A stretch of DNA of 64,000 nucleotides, taken from positions 992,001 to 1,056,000 of the forward strand of contig OZ242200.1 in assembly GCA_965205995.1 (NCBI GenBank). Direction: 5' to 3'. Shown here in pieces: positions 52,674-61,813 of this stretch. The notes beneath the pieces are model-generated. The model made no database searches and was not told the DNA's origin. It was given only the letters and a program-made list of their open reading frames with translations. The DNA comes from MPNO01 sp965205995. GTDB taxonomy: Bacteria; Pseudomonadota; Alphaproteobacteria; MPNO01. A program made the position numbers and the translations under genes. The first letter of the stretch is position 1, and every line of letters starts with the position of its first letter.

Positions 52674-53783
52674 TCAGGCGGCGAAGTCGATGGCGCCCGA
52701 GCCCAGCCATTCCTCGCGCACCCGGGCGATTGTCGCGGCCTCGAAGAAACCGTCGATGCGCCGCGCGATGTCGGCGACCAGCCCGGGCGCCGCCGCCGCG
52801 GCGCGCCACCAGACGCTCTCGGCTTCGCCCGCCTTGCCGGCATGGCGGGCGCCCGCCTCGACCCGCCACTTCGCGAACCAGGTCATGGTGCGCAGCCATG
52901 TGAGGCGCCGCATCGGCATCAGCCACGGCCGCAGCGCGGTCGCGAGACCGGGCGGAACCGCGTCGAGATAGGCGGTATAGAAGCCGCGCACGTCGTCATG
53001 CGAGAGCGCTAAGGCGCAATCGGCGTCCCACATCGTCGAGGTGTAGAGGCTGGCATGCGCCACATCGATGGCGGGCGAGCCGTAGAGGACCTTTTCAAGA
53101 TCGACGAAGACCGCGCGCGCCTCCCCCGCCCGGCGCTCGACCAGGAAGTTGCCGGGGTGGGCATCGGTGGCGCAGAGCGCGATCGGCTGCCGCGCACCGG
53201 CGCGGCGCGCGGCATAGCCCCGCGCCCAGCCGAGTTCCTCGGCGATCTGCGCCCGCGCCGGGGCCGTCATCCCCGCGCGGTCGAAATAGAGCGCCTGTGG
53301 TTCGATGAAACCGAGCACGCCGGCAATCGGATCGGCATGAACGGCAAGCGGCCGTCGTTCGCCTTCGGAGGGCGGCGGCAAGGCGTGAATTCCGGCGAGG
53401 CAGGCGGCGATGGCCGCGAGGTCGCCCGGCAGCCGCGCCGGCCCGCCCGCGACCATGGCGACGACGAGGCCGCCCCAGGGCAGGCCCGGTCGCGGCTCGA
53501 TCCGGCCAGCGAGGGCGGGGGTGCAGCCGCTCGGCGCGGCGTGGGCGAAGCAGGCTTCCTGGTAGTCGAGGTTGTCGGCGGGCGTGAGCTCGAACTGGCT
53601 CGCCCGGGGCAGGCGCAGCAGCCACTTCGTGCCGGCGATGCGCACATGGTCGTGAAACAGCCCCTTGACGGGCATCGGCTCGAGCTGCTCCCGCGCGATG
53701 CGGGCGAAGCCGTCCGCGCACCGCAGCCCGGCGAGCGCGGCGTCCAGATCGAGTCTTGCGGCGGTTGCTCCCTTCGCTGGCAT
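52674..53783 (-). CDS. phosphotransferase (aminoglycoside/choline-kinase fold), candidate thiamine kinase
   Basis: About 369 residues from ATG 53783. APH-fold kinase: the N-lobe has LEPMPVKGLFHDHVRIAGTK and LLRLPR. The catalytic loop is CATDAHPGNFLV (about residues 205-216, with the Brenner-type D and N). The metal-binding motif is VFVDLEKVLYGSPAIDVAH. It is preceded by a TPP riboswitch on the same strand, so thiamine or a thiamine precursor is the likely substrate, as for ThiK in enteric bacteria; this is inference. The start is a problem: ATG 53783 lies inside the aptamer, and the next ATG (53675) would remove the N-lobe start. A non-standard start just past the aptamer is possible. Confidence 0.8.
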   Translation of the reverse strand: MPAKGATAARLDLDAALAGLRCADGFARIAREQLEPMPVKGLFHDHVRIAGTKWLLRLPRASQFELTPADNLDYQEACFAHAAPSGCTPALAGRIEPRPGLPWGGLVVAMVAGGPARLPGDLAAIAACLAGIHALPPPSEGERRPLAVHADPIAGVLGFIEPQALYFDRAGMTAPARAQIAEELGWARGYAARRAGARQPIALCATDAHPGNFLVERRAGEARAVFVDLEKVLYGSPAIDVAHASLYTSTMWDADCALALSHDDVRGFYTAYLDAVPPGLATALRPWLMPMRRLTWLRTMTWFAKWRVEAGARHAGKAGEAESVWWRAAAAAPGLVADIARRIDGFFEAATIARVREEWLGSGAIDFAA

Positions 53784-53848
53784 GATCCAGATCAGGTTCC
53801 GTGGGTGTGCTCTCAGCCCGGACGCAGCGCGCCGGACACCCCAGCCGG
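53768..53848 (-). promoter_or_regulatory. TPP (THI-element) riboswitch
   Basis: On the minus strand, GGGGTGTCC starts the P1 region, then GGGCTGAGAGCACACCC (the CUGAGA core), and GGAACCTGATCTGGATCATG followed by CCAGCGAAGGGA, the conserved P2/P4 side. Each THI-box block is near consensus and in the right order and spacing. It directly precedes the phosphotransferase gene, so thiamine pyrophosphate would control that gene. Confidence 0.92.
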
Positions 53849-53938
53849 CCATACGGTGAACCGGCGGTCGGGGCGCGTCAAGTGTTGCGCCGACCCGGCC
53901 CGTTGCCGCCCCGCCGCCAAATGTCTATCAGTCTCGCC

Positions 53939-55156
53939 ATGACAGATTCCAACCGCGTCATCGTCGTCGGCGCCGGCCCGGTCGGCATGACCACCGGGCT
54001 CGCCCTCGCCCGCGAAGGCGTGCCCGTCACCGTGCTCGACTGGCTGGCGGACATCCCCACCGATCACCGCGCATCGACGCTCCACCCCTCGACGCTCGCC
54101 ATGCTCGACCCGCTCGGCATGACCGGGGAGGCGCTGGAGCGCGGGCTGCACTCGCCGCAGTTCCAGTTCCGCGACCGCGCGAGCGGCGAAATCGTCGCCG
54201 AGTTCGACTACGCCGTTCTGGCCGGCGAGACCCCGTTCCCCTTCGCGCTCCAGCTCGAGCAGCACAAGACCATCTCAATCGCCGAGGCGCGCGCTCGCAA
54301 ATTCGACTGTTTCGACCTCCGCCGCGAGCACGAGGCGACGGAGATCCGCCAGACCGCGGACGGGGTGGAGGTGGAGGTCCGGTTGCCCGATGGCGGCACC
54401 GACCGGATCGCCGGACGCTACCTCGTCGGCTGCGACGGCGGGCGCAGCGCGGTGCGCAGGTCGGCCGGTATCGACTTCCCCGGCTTCACCTGGGAGGAGC
54501 GGTTCATCATCGTCTCGACCCGGTTCGATTTCGGCGCCGCGGACGGGTTCCGCTACCGCAACTATATCGCCCATCCCGACCAGTGGAGCGCGATCATCAA
54601 GGTGCCGGGCGAAACCGGCGAGGGCGTGTGGCGGGCGCTCTTCCCCGCCTTTACCGACCAGCCCGACGAAGAGGTGCTGGCCGATGAATGGATCCAGGCG
54701 CGCTTCGCCGAGTGCCTGCCCTACGATCCGCCCTACGGGATCGAGCACCGCAACCTCTACGCGATCCACCAGCGGGTCGCGGCCTCGTTCCGGCGCGGCC
54801 GGGTGATGCTGGCCGGCGATGCCGCGCATGTGAACAACCCGGTCGGCGGCATGGGGATGAACAGCGGCATCCATGACGGGCTGAACCTGGCGGAGAAGCT
54901 GACCGCGATCTGGCGCGGCGAAGGCGACGAGGCTCTGCTCGACCGCTATGATCGCCAGCGCCGTCCGATGGCGGAAAAATACGTCCAGGCCCAGTCGATC
55001 CGGAACAAGGAGATGCTCGGCGAGCGCGACCCGGAAATCCGCAAACGGCGCTTCGACGAGTTGCGCCGGACTGCGGACGACCCCGGCGCAGCGCGGGCCT
55101 ATCTCCGGCAGTCGTCGCTGATCGCCATGGTCGAGGAGGCCAACGCAATCGTCTAG
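53939..55156 (+). CDS. FAD-dependent monooxygenase (PF01494, aromatic hydroxylase type)
   Basis: A 405-residue flavin monooxygenase. FAD-binding VIVVGAGPVGMTTGLALAREG at residues 7-27, the DG motif in LVGCDGGRSAVRRSAG, and the second GD motif VMLAGDAAHVNNPVGGMGMNSG (about 293-314). These features are of the UbiH/TfdB/PheA group that hydroxylates aromatic rings with NAD(P)H and O2. Substrate unknown. Start ATG 53939; ATG 53921 is also in frame. It lies just outside the riboswitch, on the opposite strand, and is followed by the first core-MetE gene. Confidence 0.88.
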   Translation: MTDSNRVIVVGAGPVGMTTGLALAREGVPVTVLDWLADIPTDHRASTLHPSTLAMLDPLGMTGEALERGLHSPQFQFRDRASGEIVAEFDYAVLAGETPFPFALQLEQHKTISIAEARARKFDCFDLRREHEATEIRQTADGVEVEVRLPDGGTDRIAGRYLVGCDGGRSAVRRSAGIDFPGFTWEERFIIVSTRFDFGAADGFRYRNYIAHPDQWSAIIKVPGETGEGVWRALFPAFTDQPDEEVLADEWIQARFAECLPYDPPYGIEHRNLYAIHQRVAASFRRGRVMLAGDAAHVNNPVGGMGMNSGIHDGLNLAEKLTAIWRGEGDEALLDRYDRQRRPMAEKYVQAQSIRNKEMLGERDPEIRKRRFDELRRTADDPGAARAYLRQSSLIAMVEEANAIV

Positions 55157-55190
55157 CGCGTCCGCGCGCCACCACAAGCGGGGAAACACC

Positions 55191-56306
55191 ATGAGCAGCC
55201 AACGACCGCCCTTCCGCGCCGATCACGTCGGCAGCCTGCTGCGTCCGGCCAGCGTCGCCGAGGCGCGGCGCAAATGCCTCGCCGAGAAGACGATGCCGGA
55301 AGAGGAATTGCGCGCCATCGAGGACGAGGCGATCGCCGAAGCCATCCGCTTGCAGGAGGACATCGGCCTCAAGGCGGTGACCGACGGCGAGTACCGCCGC
55401 CTGTTCTGGCATTACGACTTCATGGGGATGCTGACCGGCTTCGAGTTCGAGCGCCGCGAACAGGGGGTGCAGTTCGCCGGCGTGCAAATCCCGCCCCTCT
55501 ACCCGACGATCACCGGCAAGCTCGACTTCCCGGACGACCACCCGATGCTCGACCATTTCAAATTCGTCGCATCGCACGCGAGCGTCTTGCCCAAGATCTC
55601 CATCCCGGGCCCGAGCTGCTGCCATTTCCGCACCGCGCCGGAAGACATCCATGTGCCGGAATACGGCGACATGGACGTGCTGTTCGCCGACATCGCGGCG
55701 ACCTACCGGAAGGCAATTCAGGCGTTCCACGACGCCGGCTGCCGCTACATCCAGCTCGACGACATCTTCTTCGCCTATCTCTGCGATCCCAGGCACCGCG
55801 CCGAGAAGGAGGCGGCGGGCCTCGACCCGGACTGGCTGATCGACCGCTATGCCTGGATGATGAACCAGGCGATCGAGGACCGGCCGGACGACATGACGGT
55901 GGCGATGCATCTCTGCCGCGGCAATTTCCAGTCGACCTACGCGGCGGAAGGCGCCTACGACCCGGCCGCCGATGCGGTGTTCAACAAGACCGGGGTCGAC
56001 ATCTTCTTCATGGAATACGACACCGAGCGCGCCGGCGGGCTTGAGCCGCTCGGCCTGCTCGCCAAGGGCAACCAGCGGGTTCTGCCCGGTTTCATCACCA
56101 CCAAGACGCCGGAGCTCGAAAGCGTCGACGACCTCAAGCGCAAGTTCGACGAAGCCTCGAAATACGCCGATCTCGACCAGCTCGGCATCGCGCCGCAATG
56201 CGGCTTCGCCTCGACCGAGCACGGCAACAAGATCAGCCCCGACGACCAGCGCCGCAAGCTCGACCTGGTGGTGACCCTGGCCGAGGAGATCTGGGGCGGG
56301 GTGTGA
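55191..56306 (+). CDS. core-MetE family protein (cobalamin-independent methionine synthase C-terminal type), paralogue 1
   Basis: A 371-residue protein equal to the C-terminal catalytic barrel of MetE, without its N-terminal domain. N-terminus RADHVGSLLRP. The zinc ligands are all present: H-x-C in AMHLCRGN, E in FFMEYDTER, and C in APQCGFAST. It should activate a thiol for methyl or alkyl transfer, but the methyl donor and acceptor are unknown. Follows the FAD monooxygenase by 34 bases and is convergent with paralogue 2. It is less similar to paralogues 2 and 3 than they are to each other. Confidence 0.85.
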   Translation: MSSQRPPFRADHVGSLLRPASVAEARRKCLAEKTMPEEELRAIEDEAIAEAIRLQEDIGLKAVTDGEYRRLFWHYDFMGMLTGFEFERREQGVQFAGVQIPPLYPTITGKLDFPDDHPMLDHFKFVASHASVLPKISIPGPSCCHFRTAPEDIHVPEYGDMDVLFADIAATYRKAIQAFHDAGCRYIQLDDIFFAYLCDPRHRAEKEAAGLDPDWLIDRYAWMMNQAIEDRPDDMTVAMHLCRGNFQSTYAAEGAYDPAADAVFNKTGVDIFFMEYDTERAGGLEPLGLLAKGNQRVLPGFITTKTPELESVDDLKRKFDEASKYADLDQLGIAPQCGFASTEHGNKISPDDQRRKLDLVVTLAEEIWGGV

Positions 56307-56360
56307 GCCGACACACCCCGGCTATTCGCCAGCGCGTCGTTTGACCCGCTTGTCCGGGGG

Positions 56361-57527
56361 CTACGGCCACAGCGCCCGGCTGGCGATGCGCGCGCCCTCG
56401 GCCAGGGCTTCGAACTTGGCCCAGACGATGCTCGGATGGACTTCGGGCGTCGCGCTTGCGCTGGTGCCGAAGCCGCAATCGCCGCCGGCGATCACGTTCT
56501 CGCGGCCGACCAGCCCGGCGAACCGGAGGATCCGCTCGGCGATCAGATCCGGGTGCTCGACGAGGACCGAAGAGTGGGTGATGACGCCGGGTATCAACAG
56601 CTTCCCGTCGGGCAATTCGGTGTCCTTCCAGAGCTGCCATTCGTGCTCGTGGCGCGGGTTCGCCGCCTCGAAGGAAAAGGCGCCCGCCTCGACCCGGAGC
56701 ACGATGTCGAGCACCCAGCCGAGTTCGACCTCGTGCACCCTCGGTCCCATGTTGATGCCGTAGCAGGTGTGGTAGCGCACCCGGTCCTCCGGCACCCCCT
56801 TCAGTGCATGGTTGATCGCCTCGACCTGGGCCGCGACCCATATGCGGTATTCGTCCATTTCCAGATCGGGCGTCTTGACGTAGCGGGTGACCAGATGCGG
56901 GTCGTCGATCTGCAGGATGAACCCGGCATCGACGATCGCCCGGTATTCCTCGTTCATCGCATCGGCGACCGCGTAGAGGAATTCCTGGTCGGAGGAATAG
57001 TGCTCGTTCTTCTGGTTGCCGGCGATGTCGACCGGGGAGATGGCGGGGACGAACGCCTCTTCCGCGCCATGGGCGTCGACGGCGGCACGCAGATTGGCGA
57101 GGTCGCGGTCGAGCTGGTCCCGCCCCCGGTAGCGGACCGGCCCGACGCAGACCATCTCGGCGACGGGCAAGACCGCGCCGGCGCCGTGCGGCCGGGCGGC
57201 TTCGTAGAATTCGGGAAAGGCCAGCGCCTCGCGCGAGCCGGCCCATGGGGTCCCGCGCGGCCTGGGGCGGGCCTCGTAGCCTTCCAGGCGCTCATTGGCG
57301 TAGACGGCGAAGCCGCGCTTGGAGAATTCGCCGTCGTCGACGATATCGATCCCGAGCGCGACCTGCCGCGCGACGACCTCGTCGACCGCGGCCTTGAGCG
57401 TGGATTCGTAAGCCGCGCGGTCGATGGCGACCCCGCGGTCCTCGGCAACGAACGCGTCGACCAGCGCCTGCGGCCGCGGCAGACTCCCGACATGGGTGGT
57501 CAGGATCCTGTCTGCGCTGTTCTTCAT
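56361..57527 (-). CDS. core-MetE family protein, paralogue 2
   Basis: A 388-residue protein with DRILTTHVGSLPRPQALVDA at the start, VDDGEFSKRGFAVYANERL, and the zinc-site residues H-x-C (YHTCYGIN), E in SFEAANPRHEHEW and C in GGDCGFGTSA. It lacks the N-terminal half of MetE. The family also includes epoxyalkane:coenzyme M transferases, which use the same zinc site on a thiol, so methyl transfer is not the only option. Start ATG 57527 with GAAGGAGAGGG just upstream. Divergent from paralogue 3. Confidence 0.85.
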   Translation of the reverse strand: MKNSADRILTTHVGSLPRPQALVDAFVAEDRGVAIDRAAYESTLKAAVDEVVARQVALGIDIVDDGEFSKRGFAVYANERLEGYEARPRPRGTPWAGSREALAFPEFYEAARPHGAGAVLPVAEMVCVGPVRYRGRDQLDRDLANLRAAVDAHGAEEAFVPAISPVDIAGNQKNEHYSSDQEFLYAVADAMNEEYRAIVDAGFILQIDDPHLVTRYVKTPDLEMDEYRIWVAAQVEAINHALKGVPEDRVRYHTCYGINMGPRVHEVELGWVLDIVLRVEAGAFSFEAANPRHEHEWQLWKDTELPDGKLLIPGVITHSSVLVEHPDLIAERILRFAGLVGRENVIAGGDCGFGTSASATPEVHPSIVWAKFEALAEGARIASRALWP

Positions 57528-57655
57528 GACCCTCTCCTTCGTTGTCCGGACTCCGGGATGCAAGCTGCGTTAGGCGCCGGTTCTGTCTCCGCCTCGCGGG
57601 ATTCATATTATAGTTGCCCCAGCGGTCGAACGCGGGTCAAACGAAGGAAATCCCG

Positions 57656-58849
57656 ATGAATCGGAGCACGGATCGAATCCTGACCACCCATGTGGGGAGC
57701 CTGATCCGGCCGAAGGAAATACAGGACATCCTGGCCGCGAAGCAGCGCGGCGAAGCGGTGGACGAGACGTATCACCGCAGGGTGCTGGAGGAGTCGGTGG
57801 CCGCGATCGCGCAACGCCAGGCCGAAACCGGGGTAGACGTCATCAGCGACGGCGAGTTCGGCAAGTCGATCAGCTGGTCGCAATACGCGCTCGAACGGCT
57901 GAGCGGGTTCGAACGGCGTCCGGTGGCGCCCGGCGCGAGCGACCCGTTCGTCCGCGGTCTCGACCGCGAGCGCTTTCCCGAGTTCTACGCCGAGCTCGAC
58001 GCGCACGACCGGTCGCAGGGACGATTCGACGGCGGCGCGGGGCGGCAATACGAATCGGTCTGCGTCGCGCCGATCGCCTATACCGGCCAGGATCAGCTGG
58101 AGCGCGATATCGGGAATTTCAAGGCGGCGCTCGCCGGAGTCGACGTCGCCGAAGGATTCCTTCCCGTCGCCGCACCGGCCAGTGTCATCCCCGACCGCAG
58201 GAACGAGTACTACAAGAGCGACGAGGAACTGATCTTCGCCATCGCCGACGCCATGCGGGTCGAATACAGGACGATCGCCGAGTCCGGCCTGCTGGTCCAG
58301 ATCGACGACGCGCGCGCCGCGGTCACCTACGACCGGATGGTGCCGCCGGCGACCCTGCAGGATTTTCGCAAATGGCTCGGCCTGCACATGGAGGCGCTCA
58401 ACCACGCGCTGGACGGGATTCCCGAAGAGCAGGTGCGCTATCATGTGTGCTGGGGGAGCTGGCCCGGCCCGCATACCAGCGATGTCCCGATCGGCGACAT
58501 CGTCGATCTCATCCTGAGCGTCAACGCCGGCGCCTATGTGCTGGAGATGGCGAACCCGCGCCACGAGCACGAATGGGCGGTGTGGAAGGACGTCAAGCTG
58601 CCGGACGGCAAGGTTCTGATCCCGGGGGTGATCAGCCACGCCACCAATGTCGTCGAGCATCCCGAGCTGGTGGCCGAGCGCATCGCGCGGCTGGCCGAGC
58701 TGGTCGGGCGCGAGAACGTCATCGGCTCGACCGATTGCGGCTTCGCGCAGAGCCCGTTCCACCGCCGCGTCCACCCGACCATCCAATGGGCCAAGCTCGA
58801 GGCGCTGGTCGAGGGCGCGAGGCTGGCCAGCGAAAGGCTGTGGAACTAG
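57656..58849 (+). CDS. core-MetE family protein, paralogue 3
   Basis: A 397-residue protein, closely matching paralogue 2 at DRILTTHVGSLIRP, ISDGEFGKSISWSQYALERL, EMANPRHEHEW and LPDGKVLIPGVISH. Zinc ligands: YHVCWGSWPGP (H-x-C), EMAN (E) and STDCGFAQSP (C). Start ATG 57656 with AAGGAAA upstream. The gap to paralogue 2 is 128 bases and holds a divergent promoter region. It is convergent with the TRAP transporter genes, which may import its substrate. Confidence 0.86.
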   Translation: MNRSTDRILTTHVGSLIRPKEIQDILAAKQRGEAVDETYHRRVLEESVAAIAQRQAETGVDVISDGEFGKSISWSQYALERLSGFERRPVAPGASDPFVRGLDRERFPEFYAELDAHDRSQGRFDGGAGRQYESVCVAPIAYTGQDQLERDIGNFKAALAGVDVAEGFLPVAAPASVIPDRRNEYYKSDEELIFAIADAMRVEYRTIAESGLLVQIDDARAAVTYDRMVPPATLQDFRKWLGLHMEALNHALDGIPEEQVRYHVCWGSWPGPHTSDVPIGDIVDLILSVNAGAYVLEMANPRHEHEWAVWKDVKLPDGKVLIPGVISHATNVVEHPELVAERIARLAELVGRENVIGSTDCGFAQSPFHRRVHPTIQWAKLEALVEGARLASERLWN

Positions 58850-58877
58850 GGCCTCTCCGGTACGGAAAGATGGCCGG

Positions 58878-60194
58878 TCAGTGGTAGAACAGCCGCGGCA
58901 GGAAGAGCGACAGCGACGGTATCCCGACGAGCAGCGCGAGGCGCACGATGTCGGCGCACCAGAACGGCGTGACGCCCTTGAACACGGTGCTGGTCTTGAC
59001 GTCCTTGAGCACGCCGGCGAGCACGAAGACGTTGAGCCCGACGGGCGGGGTGATCAGGCTGATCTCGGTCACCACCACCGCGATGATGCCGAACCAGACC
59101 AGGATCGCCTCCTCGCCGAGCCCGGCATAGCCGAGCCCCTGCACGACGGGGAAGAAGATCGGGATGGTGAGCAGCAGCATCGACAGGCTCTCGAAGACGC
59201 AGCCGAGCACGAGATAGATCGCGAGGATGATCACGATCACCATCAGCGGCGACAGCTCGTAGCCGGTGACCAGCGACAGGAGCCCGGCCGGCAACCCGCC
59301 CCGGTTGACGAAGTTGGAGAAGATCAGCGCCCCGATCAGCACGATGAACAGCATCGCCGTGGTACGCGCTGAGTCGGTCAGCACCTCCAGCAGCGACCGC
59401 CAGGTGAGCGCGCCGCGGGCGTACGCGATCAGGAACGCGCCGCCCGCCCCGACGCCGGCGGCCTCGGTCGGGGTGAACAGCCCGCCATAGATCCCGCCCA
59501 TCACCAGGATGAAGAGAAGCAGCGTCCCCCAGACCCCCCTGAGCGCGGCGAAGCGTTCCGGCCAGGGGAAGCGCTCCGCCCTCGGCCCCTCCTCCGGCCG
59601 TCGCCAGACGACCCACTGTACGGCGGCGAGATAGAACGCGATCCCCACCAGGCCGGGGATGAAGCCGGCGGCGAACAGCTCGCGGATGCTGGTCTCGGTC
59701 ATCAGCCCGTAGATCACCAGGATGACGCTCGGCGGGATCAGGATGCCGAGCGTCCCGCCGGCGGCGATCGACGCCGAGGCCAGGCTGTCGGAATAGCCGT
59801 AGCGGCGCATCGGCGGCATGGCGACCTTGGACATCGTCGCCGCGGTCGCGAGGCTGGACCCGCAAATCGCGGAAAACCCGCCGCAAGCCACGATGGTCGC
59901 CATCGAGAGCCCGCCGCGGCGGTGGCCGAGAAAGGCGTGGGAGGCACCGTAGAGCTCGCCCGAAAGCCCCGCCCGGGAGACCAGATTGCCCATCAGGATG
60001 AACAGCGGCACCACCGACAGGCCATAGGATAGCGCGGTCTCGGAGACCAGCGTGCCGACCATCGAAAGCGATGGCTGCCATCCCGAGAGATAGCCGAAGC
60101 CGGCGAAGCCGACGAGCCCCATCGCGAAGGCGATCGGCAAGCGCAGGAACACCAGCGCCAGCAGCAGCACAAAGCCGATGATGACAACGTCCAT
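58878..60194 (-). CDS. TRAP transporter large permease (DctM type)
   Basis: A 438-residue membrane protein with about twelve hydrophobic helices. Family blocks include LPIAFAMGLVGFAGFGYLSG, VPLFILMGNLVSRAGLS, GSSLATAATMSKVAMPPMRRYGYS, and GTLGILIPPSVILVIYGLMTE. It forms the Na+-driven channel of a tripartite periplasmic transporter. The small permease gene precedes it by 21 bases. Confidence 0.95.
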   Translation of the reverse strand: MDVVIIGFVLLLALVFLRLPIAFAMGLVGFAGFGYLSGWQPSLSMVGTLVSETALSYGLSVVPLFILMGNLVSRAGLSGELYGASHAFLGHRRGGLSMATIVACGGFSAICGSSLATAATMSKVAMPPMRRYGYSDSLASASIAAGGTLGILIPPSVILVIYGLMTETSIRELFAAGFIPGLVGIAFYLAAVQWVVWRRPEEGPRAERFPWPERFAALRGVWGTLLLFILVMGGIYGGLFTPTEAAGVGAGGAFLIAYARGALTWRSLLEVLTDSARTTAMLFIVLIGALIFSNFVNRGGLPAGLLSLVTGYELSPLMVIVIILAIYLVLGCVFESLSMLLLTIPIFFPVVQGLGYAGLGEEAILVWFGIIAVVVTEISLITPPVGLNVFVLAGVLKDVKTSTVFKGVTPFWCADIVRLALLVGIPSLSLFLPRLFYH

Positions 60195-60215
60195 GGGATC
60201 CGAATCGCTGTCCTG

Positions 60216-60767
60216 TCAGACGGTGCCGCGATCGTCGCCCGCGCTGTCGGGCAAAGTTCCGGACCCGCGCGCGTAGCGAACGACGTTGAAGGCGAACGCC
60301 ACCGCGCCGCAGGCGCTCAAGGCGGCGATGAAATAGGTGATCGGCGCGAGCTTGATCTCAAGGAACTCGGTCGCATCGCCGTATTCCGCCGTGAGGTCGG
60401 CGATGATCCAGACCCGCCAGGCGACGAAAGCGAGCGCGACCGCCATGATCGCGTTCAGTATCGCCTGGCGCAGCGGAACCAGACGCTCGGGATACCAGAT
60501 ATCGAGCAGATCGACGGAGACGTGCTCCTCACGGACGCACACCGAGGGCAGGATGGCGAACACGATGAGGCCGAGCATGAGCTGCGTCAGCTCGGTCGCG
60601 CCGTCGAGCGGGGCGCCCAGAAGCTCGCGCCCGATGACGTCGACGCAGGTCATCGCCATCAGCGCGAACAGCACCACGGCGGAGATCCCTTCCGGAACGG
60701 CGATCAGCCACTTGCCGCCGCGCCGTCCGGAAGGGGGTGTCCCGTCAGCGGGACTTGCTTCGCTCAC
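60216..60767 (-). CDS. TRAP transporter small permease (DctQ type)
   Basis: A 183-residue protein with four hydrophobic segments (for example GISAVVLFALMAMTCVDVIGRELLG, LMLGLIVFAILPSVCVREEHVSVDLL, LNAIMAVALAFVAWRVWII). These match DctQ, which bridges the large permease and the binding protein. ATG overlaps the dctP-type stop (ATGA). It begins with a short Ser/Arg/Pro-rich cytoplasmic tail. Confidence 0.92.
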   Translation of the reverse strand: MSEASPADGTPPSGRRGGKWLIAVPEGISAVVLFALMAMTCVDVIGRELLGAPLDGATELTQLMLGLIVFAILPSVCVREEHVSVDLLDIWYPERLVPLRQAILNAIMAVALAFVAWRVWIIADLTAEYGDATEFLEIKLAPITYFIAALSACGAVAFAFNVVRYARGSGTLPDSAGDDRGTV

Positions 60768-61783
60768 TTGGCCTTGTCATAGGCGCGGGCGGTCTGGCGC
60801 AGCTCGGCGAGCGCCGCCCGGGCGTCGTACCCGCCCTTGCTGGCCCGCGCGATCCACGCCTCTTCGACCGGCTTCATCAGGCCGAGATAGTTCTCTTTCA
60901 TGGCGGCGCTGGCGGTCTGGATCGAGGTTCCGGCCGCCTTGGCCGCGGCGAGGCCCGCCTTGTCGCCGGCATCCCATACGGTGCCCGCGAACTGCGACAG
61001 CTTGGCGCCGGAGACGCTCATCACCGCCTTGCGGTCGGCATCCGACAGCTTCTTGAGCGTGCCCGGGTTGATCAGAAGCGCGAAGCTTCCGTAGTAGAGC
61101 CCGCCCGGCATGATCATCACGTGCGGAACGACTTCCTTGAGGCGGAAGGTCTTCTGGGTCTCCATCGGCATGAAGATGCCGTCCGCCACGCCCGACGACA
61201 GGGCTTCGTAGACCTTGGGCGCGGGCAGCTTCACCGCGGTGACGCCGAGCGCCTTGCCGACCAGGCTGCCGACCCCGCCGGGAACCCGGATCTTCAACCC
61301 CTTGAGGTCGGCGAGCGACTTGAGCCGCTTCTTGGTTTGGATCACCGCCGGTCCGTGCGACATCAGCCCGAGCAGCACCGTGCCGCGATGCTCGTTCGCC
61401 TTGTGCAGGTATTTCTCATGCACCTTCCAATAGGCGACGGCCGCGGCCTCGGCGCTGGTGCCGAGATTGGGCATCTCGACGACCTGGGTCGCGACATAGC
61501 GGGTGTTGTAGCCGTGGAAGATCCAGCCGGCGTCGGCGATGCTGTCGCGCACCACGCCGAACTGCTTGAGCGGCGATGCGAGCTTGTACTCGATCTTGGT
61601 CTTCACCCGTCCCTGGGTCGCCTCGGCGACCCATTTGCCCCAGGTCGGCCAGATGGTCGCGTTGAGGAAATGGGTCGGCGGCGCCCAGCTCGAAATCTTG
61701 AGCACGGTCTCGGCGCCGGCGGGCGCCGCCGCCAGCGCCGCCGCAAGGCAGCCGAGCGGCAAAAGCGCAATACGTTTCAACAT
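60764..61783 (-). CDS. TRAP transporter substrate-binding protein (DctP type)
   Basis: A 339-residue exported protein. Signal peptide MLKRIALLPLGCLAAALAAA, cleavage near AGA|ET. The DctP-family region includes WAPPTHFLNATIWPTWGKWV, the TKKRLKSLADLKGLKIRVPGG block with the carboxylate-binding arginine, and ALSSGVADGIFMPMETQKTF. It should bind an organic acid in the periplasm and deliver it to the permeases; the ligand is unknown. ATG has AAGGGGAG upstream. First gene of the transporter operon. Confidence 0.94.
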   Translation of the reverse strand: MLKRIALLPLGCLAAALAAAPAGAETVLKISSWAPPTHFLNATIWPTWGKWVAEATQGRVKTKIEYKLASPLKQFGVVRDSIADAGWIFHGYNTRYVATQVVEMPNLGTSAEAAAVAYWKVHEKYLHKANEHRGTVLLGLMSHGPAVIQTKKRLKSLADLKGLKIRVPGGVGSLVGKALGVTAVKLPAPKVYEALSSGVADGIFMPMETQKTFRLKEVVPHVMIMPGGLYYGSFALLINPGTLKKLSDADRKAVMSVSGAKLSQFAGTVWDAGDKAGLAAAKAAGTSIQTASAAMKENYLGLMKPVEEAWIARASKGGYDARAALAELRQTARAYDKAK

Positions 61784-61813
61784 GGTCGTCTCCCCTTTGA
61801 TAGAGCGAGCCTA

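Noticed and set aside
50507..52843. Long upstream extension of the minus-strand enoyl-CoA hydratase frame
   Set aside because: It runs antisense through the second crotonase gene and the CoA-transferase; similarity to crotonases begins only after 50506.
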